Assembly: GCA_045613765.1 (NCBI GenBank)
Contig: JAZLBO010000005.1
Location: 1 to 64,000, forward strand
Reading direction: 5' to 3'
DNA length: 64,000 bases
Source of the DNA: RGIG4097 sp045613765
Lineage (GTDB): Bacteria; Bacillota; Clostridia; Christensenellales; CAG-917
Shown here one piece after another: positions 16,869 through 25,420 of this stretch (position 1 is the stretch's first letter; each line of letters starts with the position of its first letter). A program made the translations under genes and the position numbers. Under the pieces are notes generated by a model, which worked only from the letters and a program-made list of their open reading frames with translations, ran no database searches and had not been told where the DNA came from.

Positions 16869-17783
16869 GTGAAAATCAAGGTGCACCCACTATTTGGCGT
16901 GCTTGTCATCATCACCATAATTTTTGGTGCTGGTGGGGGTATGTTTTGGACTTTTCTTGCAGTTTTACTGCATGAAATGGGGCATTATTTGGTGGCAAGG
17001 ACAAGGGGCTATCTTATGGGAAGTATAGTCCTTATGCCCTTTGGCGCAGAGATGAGCACAAAAGAGAATTTTGACAACGCGTCAAGTGTGCTTATTGGTC
17101 TTGCAGGGCCACTGACAAACATTTTTCTTGCAGTGGCAACGGTGGGAGTGTGGTGGATATTTCCCACAACGTACACAATCACGAAACCTTTTTTGTATGC
17201 CAATATATCAATGGCATTTTTCAACCTTCTTCCAACATATCCCCTTGATGGTGCAAGGGTTTTGGTTGGGCTTGCAAAAAACAAACTAAGAGCGTTAAAA
17301 GTGCTGAAAATCGTGGGTATAACAGTGGGCATTATTGCGTTTGCACTGTTTGTTGTATCCTGTTTTTTCACGCCGAATTTTACGTTGGCAGTGGTTGGAA
17401 TTTTCCTTTTTTATGGTGCAATCACAGACCGAGCCGAAGAAAATTATATCAGTATTTTCTCGCCGATTTCAAAGGACTACACCACAGGTGTAGAAGAAAG
17501 GAGAATTTATATATCCAAAGACGTGCCATTGCAACGGCTTTTGCGATTTTGTGGGCAGAATACAATCTGCACCTTCATAATAATTGATTTGGAGGAAAAA
17601 TTCACTTTAAGTGAAAAGGAATTGAAGGACTTTGCTTTAATGTACAAAATGACAACACCCATAGGCTATGCAATCACCGGAAATGCCCCAAGGAAGTGTT
17701 GTAATACAAGGGTGCTGCAAGAAGAAAATGAGATGGAAAATCTCTCTTTTTCAGGAAGAAAAAGAGCAAAACTGAAAAGATAA
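16869..17783 (+). CDS. spoIVFB: SpoIVFB-like M50 site-2 protease
   Basis: This membrane metalloprotease cuts substrates within the lipid bilayer; in Bacillus the relative activates pro-SigK. It carries the zinc motif HEMGH (about residue 36) and the second motif NLLPTYPLDGARVL with the third ligand Asp (about 125). Five or six membrane segments fill residues 10-190, and a soluble C-terminal part of about 110 residues follows, where a CBS domain would normally be. The start is GTG. Gene order maf-mreB-minD-minE-x-spoIVFB mirrors the Bacillus cluster, which supports the assignment. The name is by similarity and position; a role in sporulation is inferred. Confidence 0.82.
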   Translation: MKIKVHPLFGVLVIITIIFGAGGGMFWTFLAVLLHEMGHYLVARTRGYLMGSIVLMPFGAEMSTKENFDNASSVLIGLAGPLTNIFLAVATVGVWWIFPTTYTITKPFLYANISMAFFNLLPTYPLDGARVLVGLAKNKLRALKVLKIVGITVGIIAFALFVVSCFFTPNFTLAVVGIFLFYGAITDRAEENYISIFSPISKDYTTGVEERRIYISKDVPLQRLLRFCGQNTICTFIIIDLEEKFTLSEKELKDFALMYKMTTPIGYAITGNAPRKCCNTRVLQEENEMENLSFSGRKRAKLKR

Positions 17784-17797
17784 AAAGAAAAACAACA

Positions 17798-17820
17798 TTA
17801 TAAAGCAATTTGCTTTATAA
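17798..17820. repeat. Perfect palindrome between spoIVFB-like gene and ROK kinase
   Basis: TTATAAAGCAA and TTGCTTTATAA are perfect inverted arms around a single T. There is no T-run after it on the plus strand. It lies about 18 bases before the next promoter, so it may be an operator or a weak terminator. Confidence 0.55.
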
Positions 17821-17837
17821 ATAAAAACACCAAAACA

Positions 17838-17866
17838 TTGATTTTTTTGTCGTTTTGTGCTAAAAT
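17838..17866 (+). promoter_or_regulatory. ROK kinase promoter
   Basis: TTGATT (17838-17843) and TAAAAT (17861-17866) are 17 bp apart. A GGAGG ribosome site at 17896-17900 precedes ATG 17905. Confidence 0.7.
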
Positions 17867-17904
17867 CTAAAAAAAATACAATCGCTTCAAAGCACGGAGG
17901 ATTT

Positions 17905-18852
17905 ATGTACTATATTGGAATTGACGTAGGTGGCATGAGCATCAAAGCAGGCGTAGTTGACGAAGCCGGCAAAATTTTAAGACATAAAACCATTGTCACA
18001 GTCCCCAACAAACCATCTGACGAAATAGTTGAAGAAATCGCAGTTCTCATTGAAGACGTTGCAAAAGCACACGGTCTTACAATGGCAGACATCAGTGGTA
18101 TTGGCCTTGGCTTCCCCGGATCAGTGTGGGATCAAAAGGGCGAAATCGTCTATTGTTGCAACATCAATCTTGTCAAAGTGCCCGTTGTAAAAATGCTTAC
18201 AGCACGCCTTGGTGTCAAGAACATCAAGATCAGCAACGACGCCAACTGTGCAGCACTTGCAGAAACAAGATATGGCGCAGGCAAGGGCGCAATGAACTCT
18301 GTCATGATCACAATCGGCACAGGTCTTGGCACAGGCATTATCGTTGAAGGCAAACTCCTCACCGGCAATCGCAGTGCAGGTGCAGAAGGTGGACACATGC
18401 AAATCAACTTTGGTGGCGCAACTTGTGGGTGTGGAAAGAAGGGACACTACGAGGCATACGCATCAGCAACTGCCCTTATTGAACAAACAAGACAAGCAAT
18501 GGAAAAGCACCCCGAAAGCATTTTGCACGAAGTTGTCAAATTCTATGGACTCAACGGAAAGACGGTGTTTAGTGCAGCAAAACAAGGGGATAAAGTGGCT
18601 ATTGCGACACTTAACAAATATATCAAGTACGTCGGCATGGGTCTTGTGAACTTTGCCAATTTGTTCTATCCCGAGGTCATTATCGTTGGTGGTGGCGTGT
18701 CAAGACAAGGTGACGTCCTTGTGAAACCTTTGCAAAGATACGTGTCAAGAAACGTCTATGGCTCAAAGTACAATCCCAAGATTAAAGTGGCAGCAGCAAC
18801 CCTTGGAAATGATGCAGGCATCATTGGTGCAGCATGCCTTTCAATGAACTGA
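17905..18852 (+). CDS. ROK-family sugar kinase (glucokinase type)
   Basis: The 315-residue cytosolic kinase should phosphorylate a hexose, most likely glucose, with ATP. It starts with the phosphate loop IGIDVGGMSIKAG, then shows GSVWDQKGE, NDANCAALAE (sugar and catalytic Asp about residue 112), IGTGLGTGII, and the zinc/ROK signature EGGHMQI...CGCGKKGHYE (about 165-190). In the signature the last Cys of the usual CGCGxxGC is His. Length and the GGAGG site support ATG 17905. The next gene begins one base after its stop codon. Confidence 0.88.
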   Translation: MYYIGIDVGGMSIKAGVVDEAGKILRHKTIVTVPNKPSDEIVEEIAVLIEDVAKAHGLTMADISGIGLGFPGSVWDQKGEIVYCCNINLVKVPVVKMLTARLGVKNIKISNDANCAALAETRYGAGKGAMNSVMITIGTGLGTGIIVEGKLLTGNRSAGAEGGHMQINFGGATCGCGKKGHYEAYASATALIEQTRQAMEKHPESILHEVVKFYGLNGKTVFSAAKQGDKVAIATLNKYIKYVGMGLVNFANLFYPEVIIVGGGVSRQGDVLVKPLQRYVSRNVYGSKYNPKIKVAAATLGNDAGIIGAACLSMN

Positions 18853-18853
18853 A

Positions 18854-20620
18854 ATGAACGAATATAGAAAGAAAATTGACGAACTTTTGTTGTCTGTCGA
18901 AAAGCCTGCACGATATGTGGGTGGGGAGTGGAACGTCCCCGACATGACAAAACCTACAAGAGCAAAATTCTGCTTTTGCTTTCCTGATATATACGAAATT
19001 GGCATGAGCAATCTTGGATTGCAAATCCTTTACGATATCATCAACAAGCACCCTGATTTTATTGCAGAAAGATGCTATGCACCTTGGCCTGATATGGGGG
19101 CAAAACTCCGTGAAAATAATATCCCCCTTTTGAGCCTTGAAACTGCCACACCATTGAAGGACTTTGATATGGTGGGCTTTTCTGTACAATTTGAACTTTT
19201 GTACTCAAACGTACTCTATATGCTCGATCTTGCCAAGATCCCATACTATGCAAAGGATAGAGGAGAAGAATATCCTATTCTTTGTGCAGGTGGCCCTTGC
19301 GCAGTCAACCCCGAGCCTTTTGCTCCGTTTTTTGATTGTATTATCATTGGCGAAGGGGAAGAAACCGATCTTGAAATGCTCAAGGTTGTTGCAGACGGCA
19401 AGGAAAAGGGCTTGAGCAAGGTTGAAATTCTCAAAGAATTGAAGAAAATTGAGGGTGTATATGTGCCTTCACTCTTTGAAAAAGGGGAAAAGGTTGTCAA
19501 AGCAGTCATCAAGGACTTTGAAAACGCACCTTATCCCACAAAACCCCTTGTGCCAAATATTGAAATCGTCCACGATAGAGCAACGCTTGAGTTGTACCGT
19601 GGTTGCGCAAGTGGTTGCAGATTCTGTCAAGCAGGATATTACTATCGTCCTATCCGTGAACGCTCTGCAGACAAGTGTGCAGAATACGGCAAAAAGATGG
19701 TGGAAAACACAGGCTTTGGCGAAATCTCACTTTGCTCACTTTCAACAAGTGACTATACAGGTCTTATGGACCTTGAAAAGCAACTCCGTCCCTTCATTGA
19801 AGAGAAGAAGATTACACTTGCATTGCCCAGCCTTAGACTTTCAAGTTTTACAAAGGAAATGGCACAATCTTCAAGACGTAGTTCATTGACCTTTGCCCCC
19901 GAGGCAGGCACACAAAGACTTCGCAACGTCATCAACAAGAACGTGACTGATGAAGAAATCAACAATATCGGCAGAGCATTTGAGGCAGGATATGACAATG
20001 TCAAACTCTACTTTATGCTCGGTTTGCCCACAGAAACTGATGAAGATATTTTGGGCATTGCAGATATTTGCAGAAGACTGAGAAACCTTTATATCCAAAT
20101 CCGCAAGAAGAAGAATTTGACAATATCTGTGTCATGTTCGGTATTTATACCGAAACCCAGCACTCCTTTCCAATGGGAAGGTCAAATCTCTCTTGAAGAA
20201 ATGTTGCGCAGACAAAAGCTTTTGAGAGGCGCACTCCGTGAAATCAAGGGTGTATCTTTCTCTTGGCACGGTGCAGAAACATCTGTCCTTGAAGTTGTCC
20301 TTGCAAGAGGGGATAAGCGTCTTGCTCCCGTCATCCTTCGTGCATACGAATTGGGCGCAAGATTTGACAGTTGGTCAGAGTATTTCAGCTGGGACATTTG
20401 GACGCAAGCATTTGCAGATTGTGGCGTTGAAATGCAGGACTATATTGGCGAAATCCCCGAAGATAAGGAATTGCCTTGGGACTTTATTGATATTGGTGTC
20501 AGCAGAAAATATTTGCTTGGACAAAGACATCTTGCATATCAAGCAGTGACCACAAAGAATTGCAGAGAAGGTTGCAATGGTTGTGGCGCAAATAAACTTG
20601 GAAGGTGCACGATTATATGA
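18854..20620 (+). CDS. TIGR03960-type radical SAM protein with B12-binding-like domain
   Basis: The 588-residue protein has an N-terminal cobalamin-binding-like Rossmann domain (about 20-200, with FPDIYEIGMSNLGLQILYDI) and a radical SAM core with the 4Fe-4S motif CASGCRFC (about 250-257, CxxxCxxC). A C-terminal CREGCNGCG adds more cysteines. It belongs to a conserved family of unknown reaction, regularly encoded before a TIGR03936 protein and RNase G in Clostridia, where tRNA or rRNA modification has been proposed. Its stop overlaps the next start (ATGA). Confidence 0.88.
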   Translation: MNEYRKKIDELLLSVEKPARYVGGEWNVPDMTKPTRAKFCFCFPDIYEIGMSNLGLQILYDIINKHPDFIAERCYAPWPDMGAKLRENNIPLLSLETATPLKDFDMVGFSVQFELLYSNVLYMLDLAKIPYYAKDRGEEYPILCAGGPCAVNPEPFAPFFDCIIIGEGEETDLEMLKVVADGKEKGLSKVEILKELKKIEGVYVPSLFEKGEKVVKAVIKDFENAPYPTKPLVPNIEIVHDRATLELYRGCASGCRFCQAGYYYRPIRERSADKCAEYGKKMVENTGFGEISLCSLSTSDYTGLMDLEKQLRPFIEEKKITLALPSLRLSSFTKEMAQSSRRSSLTFAPEAGTQRLRNVINKNVTDEEINNIGRAFEAGYDNVKLYFMLGLPTETDEDILGIADICRRLRNLYIQIRKKKNLTISVSCSVFIPKPSTPFQWEGQISLEEMLRRQKLLRGALREIKGVSFSWHGAETSVLEVVLARGDKRLAPVILRAYELGARFDSWSEYFSWDIWTQAFADCGVEMQDYIGEIPEDKELPWDFIDIGVSRKYLLGQRHLAYQAVTTKNCREGCNGCGANKLGRCTII

Positions 20621-21243
20621 TAGTTTTGAAATACACAAAGCGACTTGATGCAAGATTCATCTCTCACATAGACCTTCTCAAACACGTGGGCAGAATTTTG
20701 CGTAGAGCAGGCATACCTGTCAAGCACTCACAAGGTTTCAACCCCCACGCATTGCTCTTTTTCTCACCCCCTATGGTGTTGGGTGTAGATTCCTATGCAG
20801 AATATGTGTCAATAGACACAGATATGGCAGGAGCAGAAGTCTTTGAACGATATAATCGTTCAGTCCCCGACGGACTTAAAGCAATCGCATGGTTTTCTTG
20901 CGACAAAAACCCCAATATCCAAGGCAAGAGCGTGTCTGCAGACTATGTTCTCGACGTGCCTTACTTTGAGTTTGAATACAAGGACGGCTTTGAAATCACC
21001 TACAAGAAAAAAGATGAAATGGTGACAGAAGACATAAGCAAAAAAATCCTTGGAATTTTCAATGCAGACGGCAGACTTGGTGTGCGTCTTGCATCAGGAA
21101 ACAACAATCTCCGTGTTGATAGACTTGCCACGGGACTCAATGCAAAATATGGCAAAGATATCAAGATTACAACCATAGCAAAAATCACTCAATACGTTGA
21201 CGAAAACGGCAAAGAAGTTGACGTTGACACATATCTCAAATAG
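20617..21243 (+). CDS. TIGR03936/DUF2344 radical-SAM-associated protein
   Basis: The 208-residue product begins IVLKYTKRLDARFISHIDLL and continues RAGIPVKHSQGFNPHALL, the signature of the DUF2344 family. In many relatives this domain is fused to the C-terminus of the TIGR03960 protein, so the two gene products should work as one enzyme. ATG 20617 overlaps the preceding stop, indicating coupled translation. Function is unknown. Confidence 0.88.
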   Translation: MIVLKYTKRLDARFISHIDLLKHVGRILRRAGIPVKHSQGFNPHALLFFSPPMVLGVDSYAEYVSIDTDMAGAEVFERYNRSVPDGLKAIAWFSCDKNPNIQGKSVSADYVLDVPYFEFEYKDGFEITYKKKDEMVTEDISKKILGIFNADGRLGVRLASGNNNLRVDRLATGLNAKYGKDIKITTIAKITQYVDENGKEVDVDTYLK

Positions 21244-21253
21244 TTTTGGCAGT

Positions 21254-22720
21254 ATGAAAAATATCATAATAGACTATACTGAAGGCATTGTCCGAGTTGC
21301 CCTTTGTGACGGCAAAACCGTGGAAGAATTTTCTGTTGAAAGTTCATCAAGCACGGGTATTGTCGGCAACATTTACAAGGGCAGAGTGGAAAATGTGCTC
21401 TCGGGCATGAAGGCCGTTTTTGTTAACATTGGACTTGACAAAAATGGTTTTTTGCACATTGGGGATAGTCTTGTTGATCCTGGTGTGGTCATGGCAGACG
21501 GCAGTCATAAGCAACTGACTGCAAGCGCAGGGGATATGATTATGTGTCAGGTTGTCAAAGACGGATTTGGCACAAAAGGGCCACGTCTTACAACGGATAT
21601 TACACTGCCCGGATACTATCTTGTTTTCACACCAATGTCCAACTTTATTGGCGTGTCAAGAAAGATTGAAAACCCCGAAAGAAGACAGTATCTCGAGGAC
21701 TTGATAAAATCGCTTTGTCCACCAAATATGGGGTTTATCGTGCGTTCTGCATCATATAAAGCCACGGATGATGAAATTAAAGCAGAAGCCAGCCGACTTG
21801 TTGCGCTGTGGGAAAGGGTGACAAAAGCATATCAATCAGCATCTCCAACAGCCCTTGTTTTTCAAGAGGCAGAACTTCTTGAAAGAGCAATCCGTGACAC
21901 TCTCGCAGAAGATATTGACAAGGTTATCGTCAACGAGAAAAACATTGCCGAGCACCTTGAAAAGAGTGTGGGCAAAGGCAAGGTGGAATTTTATGACGGG
22001 GATAGAAACATATTCCGTCATTACGGCATAGACGGACAAATCAATGGACTTTATGAAAGACGTGTCAATCTCAAGAGTGGTGGCTATTTGGTCATAGACA
22101 AGACAGAGGCATTGACGGTTATTGACGTCAACACTGGCAAGTTTGTTGGTGGGGCAAATCTTGAAGACACTGTTTATCAAACCAACCTTGAAAGTGCAGA
22201 AGAAATTGCAAGACAACTGCGTCTAAGAAACATTGGTGGCATTGTTGTCATTGACTTTATTGATATGACTGATGACACTCACAGTAAGGCAGTGGTTGAA
22301 AGGCTGAATGAGTGCTTGAAAAAGGATAGCAAGCGCACGTCTGCAGTGGAAATGACCTCTCTTGGTCTTGTGCAGTTGACAAGGAAGAAGACCTCTCTCC
22401 CCATACAAGAATTTATGCTTGACGAGTGCAAAGATTGTATGGATGGACACGTGGTGTCTGGGGTGCAAGCACTCCTTATGATGAGGGCAGATCTTGTTGA
22501 TTTTGTCATAAAAAACAGGTGCAATAGTGTTCTTGTCACAGTTCATCCCGAAGTCTTGGAAGCATACAAGGAAATTGACGTATTTTCTATGGAAAAGAAG
22601 GGTGTCTTGAAGGATACAGACGTCTATCTTGTGGCAGATGACAAGTGTGGCAGAGTTGACCACACCTTTGAAAAGGGCGTTGATGAAAAATCTTTGCCGG
22701 AAAATGTAGTAAAATTGTAA
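21254..22720 (+). CDS. rng: Ribonuclease E/G family endoribonuclease
   Basis: The 488-residue protein is the size of RNase G. It has an S1 RNA-binding domain at 35-120 (GNIYKGRVENVLSGMKAVFVNIG...GFLHI) and the catalytic region with the Mg-binding VIDVNTGKF (about 295) and RNIGGIVVIDFIDM (about 338). Further on are GLVQLTRKK and a zinc-link type CKDC (about 411). It trims rRNA and starts mRNA decay. In many Clostridia rplU and rpmA follow; here a dehydrogenase gene follows instead. Confidence 0.93.
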   Translation: MKNIIIDYTEGIVRVALCDGKTVEEFSVESSSSTGIVGNIYKGRVENVLSGMKAVFVNIGLDKNGFLHIGDSLVDPGVVMADGSHKQLTASAGDMIMCQVVKDGFGTKGPRLTTDITLPGYYLVFTPMSNFIGVSRKIENPERRQYLEDLIKSLCPPNMGFIVRSASYKATDDEIKAEASRLVALWERVTKAYQSASPTALVFQEAELLERAIRDTLAEDIDKVIVNEKNIAEHLEKSVGKGKVEFYDGDRNIFRHYGIDGQINGLYERRVNLKSGGYLVIDKTEALTVIDVNTGKFVGGANLEDTVYQTNLESAEEIARQLRLRNIGGIVVIDFIDMTDDTHSKAVVERLNECLKKDSKRTSAVEMTSLGLVQLTRKKTSLPIQEFMLDECKDCMDGHVVSGVQALLMMRADLVDFVIKNRCNSVLVTVHPEVLEAYKEIDVFSMEKKGVLKDTDVYLVADDKCGRVDHTFEKGVDEKSLPENVVKL

Positions 22721-22765
22721 AAATCAAATAAAACTCTTGGTTGCAATGCCCAAAAACAAAAGGTC

Positions 22766-22794
22766 TTGCAATGAAGACAATATTGTGGTATAAT
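22766..22794 (+). promoter_or_regulatory. Promoter of the dehydrogenase gene
   Basis: TTGCAA (22766-22771) and TATAAT (22789-22794) are 17 bp apart. Transcription should begin near 22801, about 3 bases before ATG 22804, so the message should be almost leaderless. Confidence 0.75.
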
Positions 22795-22803
22795 ATAATA
22801 GCT

Positions 22804-23772
22804 ATGAGAAAATGGTGTATTGACAACGAAAACCAAATAAAACTTGTAGAAAACCTTGTCACTCGTGGAGAAGACGAAGTCAAAGTGAAGATGAGCAAAG
22901 TTGCTTTGAGCGCAGATGACATTGTCCACTTTTACAGTGATGGCGAGCATATCGTCCCCGGACACAGTGGCGTGGCATACGTCAGTGAAGCAGACGAATC
23001 TCTTGGTTTTAGACTTGGCTCACGAGTTATTGTCAGCCCCTTCATCAAAGGGGAAAAGTTTGGCGTTGAAAAAATTGACGTTCTCGGCGTAAACAAAGAC
23101 GGTCTTTTGGTTGACTTTGTGTCCCTTCCTGCTGAAAACGTCTATTCAATCCCCGACGGCATAAGTGATGACGAAGCGGTTTTCACAGATTATGTGGCAT
23201 TGGGCAGCAATATTATTGAAAGTATGGACTGCCAAAAGGGCGACTATATCTTGATTTCAAGCGCATCAACTGTTGGCCTTATCCTTGCACAAATCGCAAT
23301 ATACTATCAACTTGTGCCAATACTTGTGGATATCAATGGCGACAATCTCAAATTGGCTCAAAAATGGGGCGTATATTACACGTTGAACCCTATGTTTGAC
23401 AATCTTGAAAGACGCGTGGAAGAAATCACAGGTGGCAGAATGTGTGAATTTGCCGTTTTCACAGGGGATAGCGTGGCATTTGCCAATATTGCACGCCTTG
23501 TGAAAGAAAATGGTGTTGTCATAGTGTCGGGATATTCTTCACACAAAAAGCATCAACTTGATATGAATATTATCCTTGAAAAGAAGTTGACGGTGAAAGG
23601 TGTTGCACACGGCTATGGCGAAATGAGTTCTGCAATCAACCTTCTTGCCAACAAAATCATTAAAATAGACGGAGTCATCACAGAAAAAGTTTATTTTGAA
23701 GATGTGCCCACAATGATTGAAAAATGTGTGGAATATCCTTATCAGTATAACAATATTCTCGTCGAAATCTAA
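22804..23772 (+). CDS. Medium-chain dehydrogenase/reductase family protein
   Basis: The 322-residue protein resembles zinc-type alcohol or polyol dehydrogenases: a GroES-like N-terminal domain (PGHSGVAYV, then GFRLGSRVIV) and a Rossmann NAD(P) domain (ILISSASTVGLILAQIAIYY, about 155). The classical catalytic Cys-His-Glu zinc set and the Cys4 structural zinc site are not visible, so the catalytic mechanism and substrate are uncertain. There is no Shine-Dalgarno site, in line with the promoter that ends 9 bases before the ATG. The first of the three repeat clusters begins right after its stop. Confidence 0.75.
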   Translation: MRKWCIDNENQIKLVENLVTRGEDEVKVKMSKVALSADDIVHFYSDGEHIVPGHSGVAYVSEADESLGFRLGSRVIVSPFIKGEKFGVEKIDVLGVNKDGLLVDFVSLPAENVYSIPDGISDDEAVFTDYVALGSNIIESMDCQKGDYILISSASTVGLILAQIAIYYQLVPILVDINGDNLKLAQKWGVYYTLNPMFDNLERRVEEITGGRMCEFAVFTGDSVAFANIARLVKENGVVIVSGYSSHKKHQLDMNIILEKKLTVKGVAHGYGEMSSAINLLANKIIKIDGVITEKVYFEDVPTMIEKCVEYPYQYNNILVEI

Positions 23773-23894
23773 AAAACACGCTATTGAGCGTCTAATTTTG
23801 TCAAGCCCCTTATAGCCCACCCTCATGTACGCCAAGTACACTACGGTCGGTCTATAAGGGGCTTTTCGCATTATACATCTCAATATCGTGTTTT
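23773..23894 (+). repeat. Nested-hairpin repeat, copy 1
   Basis: Terminal arms AAAACACGCTATTGAG (23773-23788) and CTCAATATCGTGTTTT (23879-23894) pair with one mismatch. Inside are the perfect 12-bp arms AGCCCCTTATAG (23804-23815) and CTATAAGGGGCT (23852-23863). The core hairpin is TGTAC-gccaa-GTACA (23826-23840). A T-run follows the middle stem, so it may also terminate transcription of the dehydrogenase gene. Confidence 0.85.
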
Positions 23895-23903
23895 TTTTGC
23901 AGG

Positions 23904-24071
23904 CGCACTATTTGGCGAATAATTTTGGACGCGATTGACGGCAAAGCCGTAGCAATGCGCTATTCCGTCACTTCGTTCCTTACAACTACAAATCCCACGA
24001 GCAGTCACGTACGGAAAGTACGCTCCTGTCCGTGGGATTTTTGTTTCCTCATTCTTCATCCAAATATTGCG
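23904..24071 (+). repeat. Nested-hairpin repeat, copy 2 (with extra segment)
   Basis: Terminal arms are CGCACTATTTGG (23904-23915) and CCAAATATTGCG (24060-24071). The middle stem is AAATCCCACG (23990-23999) with CGTGGGATTT (24031-24040), and the core is CGTAC-ggaaa-GTACG (24008-24022). Compared with the copy at 36495 it holds an extra stretch of about 50 bases (about 23928-23985) containing its own hairpin ACGGC-aaa-GCCGT. Confidence 0.85.
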
Positions 24072-24089
24072 TTTTTATGCACTCTATAT

Positions 24090-24176
24090 TATGGTGGACA
24101 GCAGTCATGTACGCCAAGTACACTGCGGACTGATAAAAAAGTGCCTTTCTTGTTCTTCATCTAAATATCGCAGTTT
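24090..24176 (+). repeat. Nested-hairpin repeat, copy 3 (degenerate)
   Basis: The core TGTAC-gccaa-GTACA is intact, the middle stem is reduced to CAGTC/GACTG, and a right end of the family type (TTCATCTAAATATCGCAG) is present. The left terminal arm is largely lost. Confidence 0.65.
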
Positions 24177-24199
24177 TTGCAAAACTACGTTATCATACA

Positions 24200-24244
24200 G
24201 TTTATAATGGGCTTTTCGCATTATACATCTCAATATCGCGTTTT
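24200..24244 (+). repeat. Nested-hairpin repeat, copy 4 (right end only)
   Basis: The stretch from GGGCTTTTCGCATTATACAT to the end is nearly identical to the right third of copy 1. Core and left end are missing, so this is a fragment. Confidence 0.65.
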
Positions 24245-24329
24245 ATGAATATTTACATATTAATAAAGAATTGCAATTCATTTATTTTCACAAATGTTCA
24301 ATCTTCACCATTACCATTTCACTAAAATA

Positions 24330-24356
24330 AAAAGCACTCGGTTCGAGTGCTTTTTT
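24330..24356 (-). terminator. Terminator of the DUF4364 gene
   Basis: AAAAGCACTCG (24330-24340) and CGAGTGCTTTT (24344-24354) form a perfect 11-bp stem with a 3-base loop. The minus strand reads into T-rich sequence directly after the stop at 24360. Confidence 0.9.
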
Positions 24357-24359
24357 TGT

Positions 24360-24899
24360 TTAATCTAAAAGTGTGTCGTGGATCAGGGCATAGGTTTGTG
24401 ATGCTTTGTCCACCCAACTCTTATACAAGAATTTGGCAAGTTGGCGTGTGGCGACAACAAGTTTCAATTCCATGAGAGTAGTGCTTTCGTTGTTGATCTT
24501 CATGATGACCGTGTATGTGCCGTCTGCATTTTTTGAGTAGTCGCAGAAATATGATTGGCGCTTTTTGAAGCGCATACGATTATCACGAGCGTATGCAGTG
24601 ATTGCATCACGGATTGAAGATGGAATACGTGTGAAGAACAATGCAAGACAACTGATGCCGTCTTGAGTGATGTTCAAGCAATCGCTCTTGGGCACTCTAT
24701 AGACGAGATTGGTGTCAATCAGTTCCAAAAGATACTGCTTGCATTCCATATATGAGAGCCAATCGTTTTCAGAAGAGCATACGTCAAGGACGGTGGCTTC
24801 CGTAAGAGGAATTGCCATCTTCTCAAACATAAACAAAATCACAAGTTTTTGGATTTTGCTATCCATAGCCATTGGGTTTTTGGGGTTGAGATTGTCCAA
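24360..24899 (-). CDS. DUF4364 family protein
   Basis: The 179-residue product has an N-terminal winged-helix-like region (SKIQKLVILFMFEKMAIPLTEATVLDVC, about 12-40, followed by YMECKQYLLELIDTNLV) as in DUF4364 proteins of Clostridia, which are presumed DNA-binding regulators of unknown target. I chose TTG 24899 because AAAGGAG lies 9 bases upstream and the family core begins soon after; the open frame continues upstream as hydrophobic, AT-rich codons that look non-coding. ATG 24872 (MAMDSK) is the alternative. Confidence 0.75.
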   Translation of the reverse strand: MDNLNPKNPMAMDSKIQKLVILFMFEKMAIPLTEATVLDVCSSENDWLSYMECKQYLLELIDTNLVYRVPKSDCLNITQDGISCLALFFTRIPSSIRDAITAYARDNRMRFKKRQSYFCDYSKNADGTYTVIMKINNESTTLMELKLVVATRQLAKFLYKSWVDKASQTYALIHDTLLD

Positions 24900-24928
24900 A
24901 ATGTTGCGCTCCTTTTTGTTGTGTAAGG

Positions 24929-24958
24929 ATTGTACCACGATGAGCAAAAGAAATCCAA
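24929..24958 (-). promoter_or_regulatory. DUF4364 promoter
   Basis: On the minus strand TTGGAT (24958-24953) and TACAAT (24934-24929) are 18 bp apart, about 30 bases before the TTG start and just before the AAAGGAG site. Confidence 0.6.
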
Positions 24959-25238
24959 TATTTTTAGACAAATTTTTCAAAAAGGCAAAATATAGTGGCA
25001 TAGATATTTTTAGGCACAAGAGAAGACATGTGTCTTGTAAAATTTTTATGAAAATAAATTTTTGTAAAATCTGCCAGTTTTTCACAGGGAAGGCAAAATT
25101 AGTAAAAACAAAATCAAATGGGTTAGATTGCCGAAAAATCAATATAATAGCAAATTTTTTTAGTGAATTTTGTTTGAAAATTGTTGTGGAAAAAATCTTG
25201 CAAAATTTGTTGAGAAATCATCAAATGGAATTTGGGGG

Positions 25239-25265
25239 TTGACTTTATAAGTTGAAAGGTATAAT
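25239..25265 (+). promoter_or_regulatory. Promoter of the giant surface protein with palindromic element
   Basis: TTGACT (25239-25244) and TATAAT (25260-25265) are 15 bp apart, shorter than normal, which suggests an activator or altered DNA shape. The block TTGAAAGGTATAAT is identical to that in the promoter at 26-55, and the surrounding inverted repeat (25245-25264) matches 7 of 9 arm positions. Confidence 0.6.
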
Positions 25266-25420
25266 ATATTTTCGTATATTATCCGTATATGCGTGCGTAT
25301 ATATGTGAAAGCGCAGGCGAGCGAGCATAGTTTTGCACCATGGTGCGCAAGGGGGACTCGCAGTTGTACGGAAATCAATATGTACTCAAAATGTCTATTT
25401 GACGGAATAGAGGTGAAATT

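Larger units (their letters stand above)
24900..25420. other. Divergent intergenic region between DUF4364 and the giant surface gene
   Basis: This 521-base, very AT-rich stretch carries the DUF4364 promoter at its left end, the palindromic promoter of the surface gene at 25239-25265 and a leader of about 150 bases. The leader contains the palindrome GCACCATGGTGC (25335-25346) and GCGAG/CTCGC arms around it. No protein-coding frame is supported between 24960 and 25240. Confidence 0.6.

Noticed and set aside
23773..24244. Repeat cluster as a CRISPR array
   Set aside because: Units are about 120 nt, imperfect and not separated by unique spacers of constant length; no cas genes are near.
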